Shown one piece after another: positions 52,384 to 61,846 of a DNA stretch of 64,000 nucleotides. The notes beneath the pieces are model-generated. The model did not search any database. It saw nothing but the letters and a program-made list of their open reading frames with translations, and had not been told where the DNA came from. Source of the DNA: Stieleria neptunia (GTDB taxonomy: Bacteria > Planctomycetota > Planctomycetia > Pirellulales > Pirellulaceae); assembly GCF_007754155.1 (NCBI RefSeq), contig NZ_CP037423.1:9048938-9112937 (forward strand). The letters run 5' to 3'. Position numbers and translations under genes: made by a program. Each line of letters opens with the position of its first letter. Positions within the stretch are counted from its first letter, which is position 1.

Positions 52384-53175
52384 ATGAATTTCAACGACAC
52401 GCTCGGCGATGTGACCGGTCAATGGCTGCTGCACCAGCTGATCGTCTTTGCGATGGTCGCGGCACGACTGGGCGGGCTGGTGATGGCGCTGCCGATGTTG
52501 GCCAGCGGGTTGCCGATGCGGATTCGAATCCTGCTGGTGCTGGCGATCACGCTGGTGCTGGTCCCCGGTGTCGGTGCCGCGGTGCCGATCGACGGCCAGC
52601 GGCCAGTGGGGATCGAGATCGTCATCGCTGCCGGCCGAGAGATCATTTTCGGGATGGTCATCGGGGGCGTCGTTCAATTGCTGGTCTCGGGCATCGCCCT
52701 GGCCGGCGAACTGATCTCCAACGCCACGGGAATGCAACTGGCTCAAACGGCCGATCCATCCAGCGGCGAATCGGTCCCGCAACTCTCACGTCTACTGGGG
52801 CTGCTGGTCACCGCGATCCTGTTCGCCGTCGGTGGCCATCGGTTGTTGATCGATGCCTTGCTGACCAGTTTTTATCAATTCCCACCGATGACGGTCTCGA
52901 TCGACCAAACCCTGTCCGCCCTGGTGATCGACCATCTGGCGATCGGGATCGAATCGGGGTTGCGTGTTGCGGCACCGGTTGTCGCCTGTGTCTTGCTGAC
53001 CAACCTGGTCGTGGCGTTGGTCAGCCGAACCGTCCCGCAATTGAACGTGCTTGCGATCGGATTGAACATCAACGTGATGGCCGCACTGTTGGTGATGGCG
53101 TTGACGATCGGATCGGCGGGCCTGGTGTTTGAAACCGAACTCTCCCACGCGATCGCGCGACTGGGATTCGAATAA
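52384..53175 (+). CDS. fliR: Flagellar export-gate protein FliR
   Basis: 263 residues from ATG 52384; the longer frame from 52273 only reads the tandem repeats. Six hydrophobic segments; QLIVFAMVAARLGGLVMALPML, AGELISNATGMQLAQTADPSSG and VSRTVPQLNVLAIGLNINVM are FliR hallmarks. The stop overlaps the flhB start. Confidence 0.95.
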   Translation: MNFNDTLGDVTGQWLLHQLIVFAMVAARLGGLVMALPMLASGLPMRIRILLVLAITLVLVPGVGAAVPIDGQRPVGIEIVIAAGREIIFGMVIGGVVQLLVSGIALAGELISNATGMQLAQTADPSSGESVPQLSRLLGLLVTAILFAVGGHRLLIDALLTSFYQFPPMTVSIDQTLSALVIDHLAIGIESGLRVAAPVVACVLLTNLVVALVSRTVPQLNVLAIGLNINVMAALLVMALTIGSAGLVFETELSHAIARLGFE

Positions 53176-53918
53176 TGTCCGACAAAATTCATCCCCCCAC
53201 ACCGCGTCGACGCAAGCAAGCGAAAGAGCAGGGCAGGGCACCGCGGAGCGGCGATGTGGTGTCCGCCGGCTTGTTGTTGGCGACCACCGGCTTGCTGGCC
53301 TGGTTCGGTCCGGAACTCGCCCAATCATTGACCGTCTCGCTGGCCGAAACGCTCGGCGGACCGCGCGAACTTTCACTCAGCCGGTGGGAATCGCAACGGA
53401 TGATTGTCAAGGCGTTTGCCGCCGTCGGCACCCTGCTGCTGCCGCTGTTGGTCGCGATGATGATCTGCGGGATCGGGTTGAATCTGTTGCAAACCGGTCT
53501 GCTGATGACGCCTTCCAAGCTGGCCCCCGCGTTGGATCGGATCTCGCCGGCGGCGCGATTGAAATCGATGACGTCGGCGCGTTCGCTGGGGCGATTCGCC
53601 ATCACGCTGCTGAAACTGATCGCCGTCAGCGCGGTCGCGATCGGGGTGGTGCGATCCAGTCTGCCGACCTTGATCGGCGTGACGCAGATGCCGATCGCCG
53701 CGATCGCGACAACGATCTTCGACACGTTGATCGAGTGTTGTTTTTGGATGGGCGCGACCCTGTTGGCGTTGGCCTGTGTCGACTATTCCCTGGCCCGTTG
53801 GCAACATGAACGCGATCTGATGATGACCGAGCAAGAGCTTCGCGAGGAAATGCGTGATGCCCAGCGGGCCGCCCCTCCGGCGACCGCCAGAACCCAGGCG
53901 GTGCAAGGCGTAGCGTAA
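53175..53918 (+). CDS. flhB: FlhB-like export protein lacking the autocleavage domain
   Basis: 247 residues. The N-terminal KIHPPTPRRRKQAKEQGRAPRSGDVVSA and four membrane segments match the FlhB membrane domain. The protein ends soon after DYSLARWQHERDLMMTEQELREEMRDAQ, where the cytoplasmic domain with the NPTH self-cleavage site normally begins; full-length FlhB is usually about 350-380 residues. After the stop there is only repeat sequence, so the domain is absent here rather than frameshifted nearby. Confidence 0.88.
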   Translation: MSDKIHPPTPRRRKQAKEQGRAPRSGDVVSAGLLLATTGLLAWFGPELAQSLTVSLAETLGGPRELSLSRWESQRMIVKAFAAVGTLLLPLLVAMMICGIGLNLLQTGLLMTPSKLAPALDRISPAARLKSMTSARSLGRFAITLLKLIAVSAVAIGVVRSSLPTLIGVTQMPIAAIATTIFDTLIECCFWMGATLLALACVDYSLARWQHERDLMMTEQELREEMRDAQRAAPPATARTQAVQGVA

Positions 53919-54060
53919 GCTTCCAGCTTGCGTTTCCCAAATGTGGCGTAAGCTTCCAGCTTGCGTTTCCCAAGTGAAACGCGACGGCAAGCTGGAAGCT
54001 TCCCCCACTTTGCTGATCAAAATGACTTGACGCCCCTTGGCCCTCTGATTTACCCTAATG
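53919..54060. repeat. Intergenic AAGCTTCCAGCTTGCG repeats
   Basis: Two direct copies of GGCGTAAGCTTCCAGCTTGC (about 53907 and 53944) and one inverted copy (GGCAAGCTGGAAGCTT at 53983). The last pair forms a hairpin that could end flhB transcription. A related piece lies at 63054-63074. Confidence 0.65.
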
Positions 54061-54062
54061 GC

Positions 54063-54155
54063 ATGAACATCAGCCTGCTAACCATTCTACTCCTCCTACT
54101 ACTGCCATTCGGGCGGGAGATGAAGGTTTGCACGCTTCGCTTGACATGCCGCTGA
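54063..54155 (+). CDS. Leucine-rich leader peptide upstream of leuA
   Basis: 30 codons: MNISLLTILLLLLLPFGREM and ten more residues. It contains six consecutive Leu codons and nine Leu before residue 15. A rho-independent terminator follows 27 bases after the stop, and then leuA. This is the arrangement of leucine attenuators: ribosome stalling at Leu codons when charged leucyl-tRNA is scarce would prevent terminator formation. I could not work out a convincing antiterminator by eye. Confidence 0.7.
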   Translation: MNISLLTILLLLLLPFGREMKVCTLRLTCR

Positions 54156-54182
54156 CACGCGGAATCAAACGACAAAACAGCG

Positions 54183-54215
54183 AAAACCCGAGTCCCCGAG
54201 GACTCGGGTTTTTTT
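54183..54215 (+). terminator. Rho-independent terminator (putative leuA attenuator)
   Basis: AAACCCGAGTCC and GGACTCGGGTTT form a perfect 12-bp stem with loop CCGA, followed by a T run. Confidence 0.88.
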
Positions 54216-54263
54216 GTTCCTGAAACAATTGTCCCGGGTTTTTGGGATCCCCGTGTTTTTTAA

Positions 54264-55889
54264 ATGCCACCCGCTTCCCATACTATCCCGACTTCTTTTA
54301 TGGACACCGTCATGGAATCCGCCACCCCCGACTCTCCGATCGCCACCCGCGAAGCCGTGCCAGACACTACCCCCCAAACCCAGCGTCAGATCCGAATCTT
54401 TGACACCACGCTTCGCGACGGCGAACAGTCCCCCGGGGCGAGCATGAACCTGGCGGAAAAACTGGAGGTCGCGCACGCGTTGGCGGATCTCGGTGTCGAT
54501 GTGATCGAAGCCGGTTTTCCGATCGCGTCACCGGGCGACTTCGATGCGGTCAAGCAAATCGCCGAAACGATCAAGGGCTCGACGATCTGTGGCTTGGCTC
54601 GCTGCAATGAAAAGGACATCTTGCGCGCCGCCGACGCGGTCCAGCATGCCGAACAATCTCGCATCCATGTGTTCTTGGCGACCAGCGCGATCCATCGCGA
54701 ATTCAAGCTGCGGATGACACCGGACGAAATCGTCCGCCGCGCCGTCGACGGCGTCAAACTGGCCGCCAGCAGATGCGACGACGTCGAGTTCTCGCCCGAA
54801 GACGCCTGTCGCACCGAACACGATTTTCTGTGCCGCGTGGTCGAAGCGGCGATCGATGCCGGCGCGACGACCATCAACGTGCCCGACACCGTCGGCTACG
54901 TCACGCCCGCAGAGATCTACAAGATCTTTGACATGCTCCGCAACCGTGTGCCCAACATGGACAAAGCGGTGCTCAGCACCCACTGCCACGATGACTTGGG
55001 GATGGCCGTCGCCAACAGCTTGGCAGCCGTCGCGGCGGGCGCCGGACAAATCGAATGCACCATCAACGGGATCGGCGAACGCGCCGGCAACGCGGCCTTG
55101 GAAGAAGTCGTGATGGCGATGAAGACGCGTGGCGATTTCTACGACTGCACCACGCGAATCAATTCCGAGCGGTTGGTCCCCGTCAGCCGCCTGGTCAGCA
55201 AGGTGACCGGAATCAGCGTGCAACGCAACAAAGCCATCGTAGGACGCAACGCGTTCGCCCACGAATCGGGAATCCACCAAGACGGCATGCTGAAGGAACG
55301 CAGCACGTACGAGATCATGTCGCCCGAAGAAGTCGGGTTTGCCAAGACCGATCTGGTGCTCGGTAAACACAGCGGACGGGCCGCATTGGCCGATCGCGCC
55401 AAAACACTCGGCTTTCACATCGACGGCGAGGAACTCAATTCGGTCTTCGAACAATTTAAATTGCTGGCCGACAAGAAAAAGGAAATCTACGACGGCGACA
55501 TCATCGCGCTCGTGCAACAAAAGATCAGCACCAGCGGTGGCCAAACCTGGTCCCTGGTCGACTACGAAGTCACCTGCTCGAAACAGCAGGCGCCCAAAGT
55601 GAAGTTGACACTGAGCGACGGGAGCGATGAAAAGTCCGCCGAAGTCACCGAGGGCGATGGTCCGATCGACGCCGCGTTCTGGGCGGTTGAACAGATCACC
55701 GGCGTGCAACTGGTCTGCAAGGACTATCGCGTCCGCAGCGCCACCCTCGGCCGCGACGCGATCGGCGAAGTCAACTTGGAAGTCGAACACAAGGGGCGGC
55801 TGTATCGCGGCACCGGCGTCAGCACCGACAGTGTCGAAAGCACCATCTTGGCCATGCTGAACGCGATCAACCGCATCGCCGCGGAGTGA
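54264..55889 (+). CDS. leuA: 2-isopropylmalate synthase
   Basis: 541 residues. It condenses acetyl-CoA with 2-oxoisovalerate, the first committed step of leucine synthesis, in the cytoplasm. Catalytic barrel: IFDTTLRDGEQSPGASM, GFPIASPGDFDAV, metal-binding STHCHDDLGMAVANS and INGIGERAGNAALEEV. The C-terminal LeuA regulatory domain (leucine feedback) starts near residue 410. The start is uncertain: ATG 54264, 54300 and 54312 are in frame, and conservation begins at about residue 41. Confidence 0.95.
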   Translation: MPPASHTIPTSFMDTVMESATPDSPIATREAVPDTTPQTQRQIRIFDTTLRDGEQSPGASMNLAEKLEVAHALADLGVDVIEAGFPIASPGDFDAVKQIAETIKGSTICGLARCNEKDILRAADAVQHAEQSRIHVFLATSAIHREFKLRMTPDEIVRRAVDGVKLAASRCDDVEFSPEDACRTEHDFLCRVVEAAIDAGATTINVPDTVGYVTPAEIYKIFDMLRNRVPNMDKAVLSTHCHDDLGMAVANSLAAVAAGAGQIECTINGIGERAGNAALEEVVMAMKTRGDFYDCTTRINSERLVPVSRLVSKVTGISVQRNKAIVGRNAFAHESGIHQDGMLKERSTYEIMSPEEVGFAKTDLVLGKHSGRAALADRAKTLGFHIDGEELNSVFEQFKLLADKKKEIYDGDIIALVQQKISTSGGQTWSLVDYEVTCSKQQAPKVKLTLSDGSDEKSAEVTEGDGPIDAAFWAVEQITGVQLVCKDYRVRSATLGRDAIGEVNLEVEHKGRLYRGTGVSTDSVESTILAMLNAINRIAAE

Positions 55890-56354
55890 ACGAGTACTTG
55901 TTCCCAGGCTCCTGCCTGGGAACACACTGTTTTGGGAGGCTCTGCCTCGCGTCGGCCGGAGGCGGAGCCTTACCCCGTGAACGATTTGTTAGCGGCAGGG
56001 CGCGAGCCCTCCGGTGTGTTGGCAAAGATGCGCAAGCCGGAGGGCTCGCGCCCTGCCGCTAAAACCTCGTCAACCACAGGAGATAAATCGTTCACGGCGT
56101 AGGGCAGGAGCCTGGGAACGAGTTAAAACCCACGGATAGCAGCGCGAACCCACGGATGGAAAGCAGCCTGGGATCTGTGGGTTCGCGCTGCCATCCGTGG
56201 GTGAATTCCCATCCGACTCCACCGCGTGTTCACTTCCAAACTCTCCCATGGCATCACGCGATGCATCCGCAGGACGGGAATCCAATAAAGCCATCCCACC
56301 GCCGACCTGATACGATGAAGAACGATCAACGTGACAGTCGACGAGGCCCAGGCG
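55890..56354. repeat. Intergenic region with nested inverted repeats
   Basis: Three nested pairs: GTTCCCAGGCTCCTGCC (55900) with GGCAGGAGCCTGGGAAC (56103), CGTGAACGATTT (55976) with AAATCGTTCACG (56085), and GCGGCAGGGCGCGAGCCCTC (55992) with GAGGGCTCGCGCCCTGCCGC (56040). A separate palindrome, CCCACGGATGG...CCATCCGTGGG, lies at 56149-56202. No gene. Confidence 0.75.
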
Positions 56355-57485
56355 ATGGCGAGTTCAAAACGACACCTAAAACCAATTGACATCATCTTCT
56401 TGGTCGTTGCGACCGTGATGGTGGTTGGCGTTTTGCTCCCAGCCATCAGCACACCTCGGCGTCCCCACTGGAGTGCCACCTGCAAAAACAATCTCAAGCA
56501 ATTCGGGCTGGCAGCGCAAGTTTTCCACTCGGCGAGAGGCCGACTTCCAGGTTACGTCCAACACTATGGTGCGTGGCGGCCCGGTCAGGATTCAGCTGCC
56601 ACGGATTCTCACGCCGCTGAATTTGCCAGCACCCACGCGCACGAAAAAGTTGGCACCTGGGTCGTTGCTCTGTTGCCGTATCTGGACGAACAACCGCTCT
56701 ATGAGCGCTGGTCGTTGAACAAGTTTCCGATTGCGTTCGGGACGGAGGGACCATTAACCGAAGGCCGGGCCGGCGTTGGATTCAACTCAATCACAGCCGC
56801 CACACTCAGCCTCATGCAGTGTCCGGCAGCAACCGATCCCACAACCGTCGCTGGCGCGAACCATTACGCCTGCAACGCTGGCATGTACGCTTCGCTTTTG
56901 AGTCCACAATTTGAACGTTCGATGTCCGCGGCCAACGGCGTCTTCAACAATCAGTTCCCGGGACTGCTGCCCAACGGCGACGCTGCTCCCCGTGGACCGG
57001 AGATCAGCTTGGACGACTTTGCCGACGGAGTCTCCCACACGTTGTTGTTCACCGAAAACTTGCAAGCGTTACCGTGGCACCGGGCGGGCTTCATTGATGC
57101 CGAAGACTTGATCCTGCAGGAAGGCCACGAGCACGTGTCGTACGAACCGACCAGCCGGTACGCCCAAGGGATCGTCTGGCACCGGGAATCGGATGACCCC
57201 GCCAGCGGATTGCCGCCTGTCCGACCGATCCACCGGATCAATTCCACGCTCGGCGGGCGGGCGCTCGACGAACTGCAGATGACGAAGGCCAACGCCCACG
57301 ATCTCGCTCGACCGAGTTCGCTGCACCCGGGCGGCGTCAACATCACGCTGGCCGATGGCTCCGTGCGGTTCCTCAGCGAGACGGTGGACTATCGCGTTTA
57401 CCAGTCGTTGCTGGCACCGGACGATGCCCAAAGCGATGCGCCGTTGGATGGGTTTGAGCCGCCGGAATCACGTCTTGGATGGTAG
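56355..57485 (+). CDS. DUF1559-type protein
   Basis: 376 residues from ATG 56355 (GTG 56331 is possible). A single N-terminal membrane segment (DIIFLVVATVMVVGVLLPAI) is followed by the DUF1559 pattern: CKNNLKQFGLAAQVFHSARGRLPG, WVVALLPYLDEQPLYERW and, near the end, LHPGGVNITLADGSVRFLSE. DUF1559 proteins are abundant in planctomycetes and are pseudopilin-like, but the GFTLVE prepilin cleavage motif is missing here. Function unknown. Confidence 0.88.
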   Translation: MASSKRHLKPIDIIFLVVATVMVVGVLLPAISTPRRPHWSATCKNNLKQFGLAAQVFHSARGRLPGYVQHYGAWRPGQDSAATDSHAAEFASTHAHEKVGTWVVALLPYLDEQPLYERWSLNKFPIAFGTEGPLTEGRAGVGFNSITAATLSLMQCPAATDPTTVAGANHYACNAGMYASLLSPQFERSMSAANGVFNNQFPGLLPNGDAAPRGPEISLDDFADGVSHTLLFTENLQALPWHRAGFIDAEDLILQEGHEHVSYEPTSRYAQGIVWHRESDDPASGLPPVRPIHRINSTLGGRALDELQMTKANAHDLARPSSLHPGGVNITLADGSVRFLSETVDYRVYQSLLAPDDAQSDAPLDGFEPPESRLGW

Positions 57486-57519
57486 CGGAAGGGCGCGAGC
57501 CCTGCGGTCTTGCGGGCAC

Positions 57520-59436
57520 CTACTTGTCAAACACGCCGGCTCCGAAACCGATGTCATCGTCATCGTCGTCGTCACCGACGGGAAAATGCAGTTCCCCGGT
57601 CATCGGATCGGGCTTGAGCTTCATCGAATCGCTGTCGGGCTTGAATTCACCGTCACCGGCCAGCATGTGAATGCTGGAACCGGGACTGTCGGGTCCGGCC
57701 GGATTGTCGTCGCTCTCGCCCAACAGGTCACCGACATCCAGCGGCTCGGGATCGGCGTCCGCGTCCAGCGTGGTTGCATCAAAGCCGCGGGACGCATCCT
57801 CGATCACCACGTCGGGCACCTCCGACGCATCCACCTCTTCGGCAGTCGGAATCGGGTCCAAGAACCCCAGTTCGTCGGAGGAATCGATCGTTTCGGCCAA
57901 CTGCCCGACCGAGCCGAAGGATTCCGAACCGACGGTGCGGTCGGAATCATCGGTGACCGTCGCGAATCCATCCTGATCGTCGCTTTCGTCGGAGTCGCCG
58001 GCCAGGAACGCGGACAATTCCGAATCGTCGTCTGCCAGCCCGCTGTCACCGTCATCGCTGGATGGTCCGACAACGATCGGCGAATCGGTCGCGCCGCTGG
58101 CAATGTCCAGGGATTCTGCGTCGATCAGCGGGGACCGAAAGACTTCATCCACATTGCCACGCAACACCTGACGTCCCAATTGGATCGCCTTCTCTTCGCT
58201 CCAACCATTCTCGCCGACAAACTCATCGGCCAGCACGCGGGCCAAGATGCGGCGATACATGTCGAACTTGGGCAACACGAATTCCAACTTGTACGCGTCG
58301 CTGTAGTAAGCGATTTGCTTGTTGCGCGGCACCGCTTCCAGCCGAGCCGCCGCATCACGATGGATGAACGACGGTGTGTTGCTGTACCACCAATGCCCGT
58401 TGGTCAACACGTTGGGAAAGATCCAACTGTAACTGACCAATTCCTGGTTGGTCACGCTGGCCAACACCGAGATCGGAAATTTGACCTTGGGGAACGCGTT
58501 GAACAACTCGCGATACTGGATCAACGACACCCGGCTGTCATACAGATCTTGGCCCTGGTAGACCCCCGACGGATAAACGCCTCGGTTGACACCGATCATC
58601 AAATCGAACGGCAGCCCGTATTGATCACACAATTCGGCGAGCGTCCAAAAGACACGCCGAGAGAGTGCATCGCGCTTAGACGCTTCGGATTGACTGTCGT
58701 GGCGGAGGACGTGATCCAGTGCATTTTGCGCTTCACCGTCGCCGACCATCGAGGGTTGGAAACTCGGTGGGATGGAAATCGCACAGGCGCGTGCACCGTG
58801 GGAGACGAAGTGTTCGAAACGTTGCTCCAGCGCCGCCCGCAACGAGGACAAGGTCCCATCGAGCGGCACGCCACTGCAACGCTCCAGACGTTGACGGACT
58901 TCGGGCTTGGCCAGATGAAACACCAAGTCGTCGGTCCGCAGGCAGGGGATGTAGGTGCTCGAATCAAACCCCTCCAGCTCATCGTCAAAGTCGTTGGTCA
59001 GGAACACCGCTTCGACGTTGCTTTTGTCCAAGACGGTTTGCGCCCAACCGGCGCCATTCATCTTTTCTTCGGCGGTGTCGAACAACGACTCCCAATTGTC
59101 CGGCGTGATCGCGTCGTCGGTGAAATCAAAAAACTCGCGGCAGATTTGGAGCAACCAGTGGTAGTTGGCGGTGTTGGTGATATTGCCCAGACCGTGAACC
59201 ATCCGGCCGACCAGCTCGCGGGGCGAAATCCCCGGCTCCTCGATCTCCTGTCGCGGCATCCCCGCCGAGTGGACCAACTCGGTGTAGTAGTGGTAACCCA
59301 GGATGTCCGCCAGCGTGCTTGAGGCGGGCGAATAGGGGTTGATGTGGGTATGGGGATCGATCAGACGAATGGCGGAGATTGCCTGGTAAATCGTCTCGCG
59401 AGCCGACGATCGATCACGTGCCGCTGAAGAAGCCAT
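57520..59436 (-). CDS. Uronate (glucuronate) isomerase-like protein with acidic C-terminal tail
   Basis: 638 residues from ATG 59436. The first 450 or so belong to the uronate isomerase group of the amidohydrolase superfamily: RLIDPHTHINPYSP (metal-binding His-x-His), GYHYYTELVHSAGMP and VFWTLAELCDQYGLPFDLMIG. The last 190 residues are acidic and of low complexity (SSDDGDSGLADDDSE, GDDDDDDDIGFGAGVFDK) with no counterpart in usual enzymes of about 470 residues. It may act in sugar-acid catabolism, but activity is not shown. Confidence 0.85.
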   Translation of the reverse strand: MASSAARDRSSARETIYQAISAIRLIDPHTHINPYSPASSTLADILGYHYYTELVHSAGMPRQEIEEPGISPRELVGRMVHGLGNITNTANYHWLLQICREFFDFTDDAITPDNWESLFDTAEEKMNGAGWAQTVLDKSNVEAVFLTNDFDDELEGFDSSTYIPCLRTDDLVFHLAKPEVRQRLERCSGVPLDGTLSSLRAALEQRFEHFVSHGARACAISIPPSFQPSMVGDGEAQNALDHVLRHDSQSEASKRDALSRRVFWTLAELCDQYGLPFDLMIGVNRGVYPSGVYQGQDLYDSRVSLIQYRELFNAFPKVKFPISVLASVTNQELVSYSWIFPNVLTNGHWWYSNTPSFIHRDAAARLEAVPRNKQIAYYSDAYKLEFVLPKFDMYRRILARVLADEFVGENGWSEEKAIQLGRQVLRGNVDEVFRSPLIDAESLDIASGATDSPIVVGPSSDDGDSGLADDDSELSAFLAGDSDESDDQDGFATVTDDSDRTVGSESFGSVGQLAETIDSSDELGFLDPIPTAEEVDASEVPDVVIEDASRGFDATTLDADADPEPLDVGDLLGESDDNPAGPDSPGSSIHMLAGDGEFKPDSDSMKLKPDPMTGELHFPVGDDDDDDDIGFGAGVFDK

Positions 59437-59727
59437 AGGGGATTCGAATCCGAAAGATACAGAGAGGCGGTCAGTTTTGATTGCGTCGCACACCCGCGCC
59501 CCCGGGCCGCACTTGAAGGGCCCCGGAACGGTCGGCGCCGCTGGGAAACGATCGCTAATTGTCTCGCAAACCCGGGCCGAAGGCGAGCCACCCGGGCCGG
59601 TTTTTCGGCCCGCAAACAGGGATTTGGTTGCGATTTCGTGAAAAAAACTTGCCGATTGGTAATCCTGTCGCGCTAGAATAGGGCCATTCCAATTTCCGTC
59701 CGTTTGCGTGTGGGACCGAGCTCCATT
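59437..59727. other. Intergenic, divergent
   Basis: 291 bases between divergent genes. A CCCGGGCCG-type motif recurs (59504, 59575, 59590). No clear promoter is seen. Confidence 0.35.
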
Positions 59728-61476
59728 ATGGATCGAACGCCAGAAGGCCCGCAGGCTGAAAAGCCATCCGACGAAATCCCGATCTCCGAAGTCCCGATTT
59801 CAACGACGGAAACCCCCAGCGACGACCTGGCGGACGAACAGCCCTTCGCGCTCCACCGCCTGCCGTCGACCGGTGACACGCCTCCGGCCCCGACGTGCAA
59901 CCCCGCCGCAGGTCGGTCGGGCCCAGACAGCCCCGACGGCGACGGATCGACCGCCGCCCCGAGGACGCTTCGGATCGAGCGGGACGAGTCTGAAACGCCC
60001 CGGACCGTGATCTTTCATCGATTTCACCCCCAAGCGTCCGGCCCCGCCCGACCACACTTCGAGCCCGCAGACGAGCCGGTAGACGACGCAATCACAGACG
60101 ACGCAATCGAGATGGCTTCCGGCGGCGCGATTTCCGACCGGCTCGCTTTCGACACCACGCCCCAGCCCGTCTCGCCCCAGCCCGCTTCAGACGGCGGCTT
60201 CCCACAGGACAGCGTTCCACAGGACAGCGACCCACAGGAATCGTGCTCCGACATCACCGACATCGACGTGTCGGACATCGTGGTCAGCCCCGAACCGGAA
60301 CGGCATTCGATCGCGACGAAACACCGCCAGCACGCGCGTCGCAGCGACCCGGTGCGTCACGGCGTGGTGATGCTGGTGACCGTACTGGTGATGTTGGCTG
60401 CCGCCCGATACGTCCTGCCGAGTATTGTCGAAGAGATCCGCTACGCGCAACATCGCGGACAACTGCGTGCAGAATTCGAAGTCGCCGGCGAAGGCTTGAA
60501 AAACGTCTCGCTCGACACGCTCAGCCAGGCCTACCAAATGGTCAACGCGGCGGCCGGCCCCAGCGTCGTCCACATCGACATTCATCGCACCGCCCACGAA
60601 GCGATCGCCCACCCTGATGTTCCGGGGGCGCCGGCGATTCTGATCTCCGACCAGGGCAGCGGCGTGGTGGTCGATGCCGACGGCTACATCCTGACCAATC
60701 GGCATGTGGTCGCCGGCAGCGACCAGATCTCCGTCACGCTCAGCGATGGCCGGACCGTCGACGCGATGATTGTCGGCACCGACGAACTGACCGATCTGGC
60801 CGTGCTCAAAGTCAACGCCGATCGCTTGATGCCGATCCCATGGGGCGACAGCGAGCGGATTCGGGTCGGCTCTCCCGTCTGGGCGATCGGCAGCCCCTTC
60901 GGCCTGGATCGCACCGTCACCTTCGGCATCCTCAGCGGCAAACACCGCGTGGTCCGCGCCAAAGACCGCTATCAAGATTTCATGCAAAGCGACGTGGCGG
61001 TCAATCCCGGCAACAGCGGTGGCCCCCTGGTCGATTCACGGGGCACATTGATCGGCATCAACACCGCCATCGTGGGCGACACCTACCAGGGCGTCAGTTT
61101 TGCGATCCCCAGCGGCATCGCAAAAAAAATCTATCTGCAACTGCGTGAAAAAGGATCGATCGAGCGGGGCTGGCTGGGTGTTTCGCTGGTCGAAGTCCCC
61201 AATGACCGGCTGCAAGGCGAGAACCATCGCATTCGCGGCGCGATGATCGCTGCACTGGCCGACCAAAACTCCGGTGCCGCACGGGCGGGGTTGAAATCGG
61301 GCGACCTGGTGATTTCACTTGATGACCAGAAAGTGCGTGATGTTGACCACCTGATGCAATTGATCGGAAACGCGATGGCCGGCACGGCGATTCATTTGAG
61401 CGTCATCCGCGACGGCCAAGGGCTGGAATTTGACGTCCTGCTCGGCCGCCGCCCCCCGCCGTTGGATCTTCGCTAG
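59728..61476 (+). CDS. HtrA/DegP-like S1C serine protease, membrane-anchored
   Basis: 582 residues from ATG 59728 (TTG 59704 possible). A long disordered acidic N-terminus (1-205, with a DSVPQDSDPQES mini-repeat) is followed by a membrane segment at 212-230 and the trypsin-like domain with His326 (TNRHVVAGS), Asp356 (LTDLAVLKV) and Ser430 (NPGNSGGPL). One PDZ domain with GWLGVSLVEV and AGLKSGDLVISLDD closes the protein. The protease and PDZ parts should face the periplasm and act in envelope quality control. Confidence 0.93.
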   Translation: MDRTPEGPQAEKPSDEIPISEVPISTTETPSDDLADEQPFALHRLPSTGDTPPAPTCNPAAGRSGPDSPDGDGSTAAPRTLRIERDESETPRTVIFHRFHPQASGPARPHFEPADEPVDDAITDDAIEMASGGAISDRLAFDTTPQPVSPQPASDGGFPQDSVPQDSDPQESCSDITDIDVSDIVVSPEPERHSIATKHRQHARRSDPVRHGVVMLVTVLVMLAAARYVLPSIVEEIRYAQHRGQLRAEFEVAGEGLKNVSLDTLSQAYQMVNAAAGPSVVHIDIHRTAHEAIAHPDVPGAPAILISDQGSGVVVDADGYILTNRHVVAGSDQISVTLSDGRTVDAMIVGTDELTDLAVLKVNADRLMPIPWGDSERIRVGSPVWAIGSPFGLDRTVTFGILSGKHRVVRAKDRYQDFMQSDVAVNPGNSGGPLVDSRGTLIGINTAIVGDTYQGVSFAIPSGIAKKIYLQLREKGSIERGWLGVSLVEVPNDRLQGENHRIRGAMIAALADQNSGAARAGLKSGDLVISLDDQKVRDVDHLMQLIGNAMAGTAIHLSVIRDGQGLEFDVLLGRRPPPLDLR

Positions 61477-61846
61477 AAGTGCGTCAACTTTTGGACTGAG
61501 GGTGCCGCGAGACACGGCGATTCCAAGCGATCGTACCGAACGAGCGAGAGGAGCAGTGGATCTCTGTACGACGTCCTTTCCAGGTCGTCGTGGAGAGTCC
61601 AACGGACGACGGCCCGGAAGGGCCATCGTACCTGGGAAAGCGGTCGCCTGAAGGCTAAACACCAACGGTTGCTGAACCCTCTTTCACGTTTACCCGTGCA
61701 TCCAGGGCGCCCATCCCGCCCCAGAACCCCCATTTCCGGCCCGTTATCCCACCTACAGGCGATCGAAAATCCTCGGTCCCTGCGCTATACTATCGATGTT
61801 TGTTCCCCCGACTCTTTTTCACCCGCGAGACCCCAGCACCGTGAAT
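61477..61846. other. Intergenic with GACGGCCCGGAAGGGCC repeat, copy 2
   Basis: 61602-61650 repeats the block at 42309-42358 (GACGACGGCCCGGAAGGGCC, ATCGTACCTG, GCGGTCGCCT). A GTACGACG/CGTCGT inverted pair lies at 61567-61590. No gene. Confidence 0.55.

Noticed and set aside
44543..59322. Long opposite-strand ORFs (44543-45700, 49223-50965, 54528-55925, 57355-59322)
   Set aside because: They are high-GC shadows of well-supported genes on the other strand (transglutaminase, membrane-anchored protein, leuA, isomerase) with no recognisable motifs.
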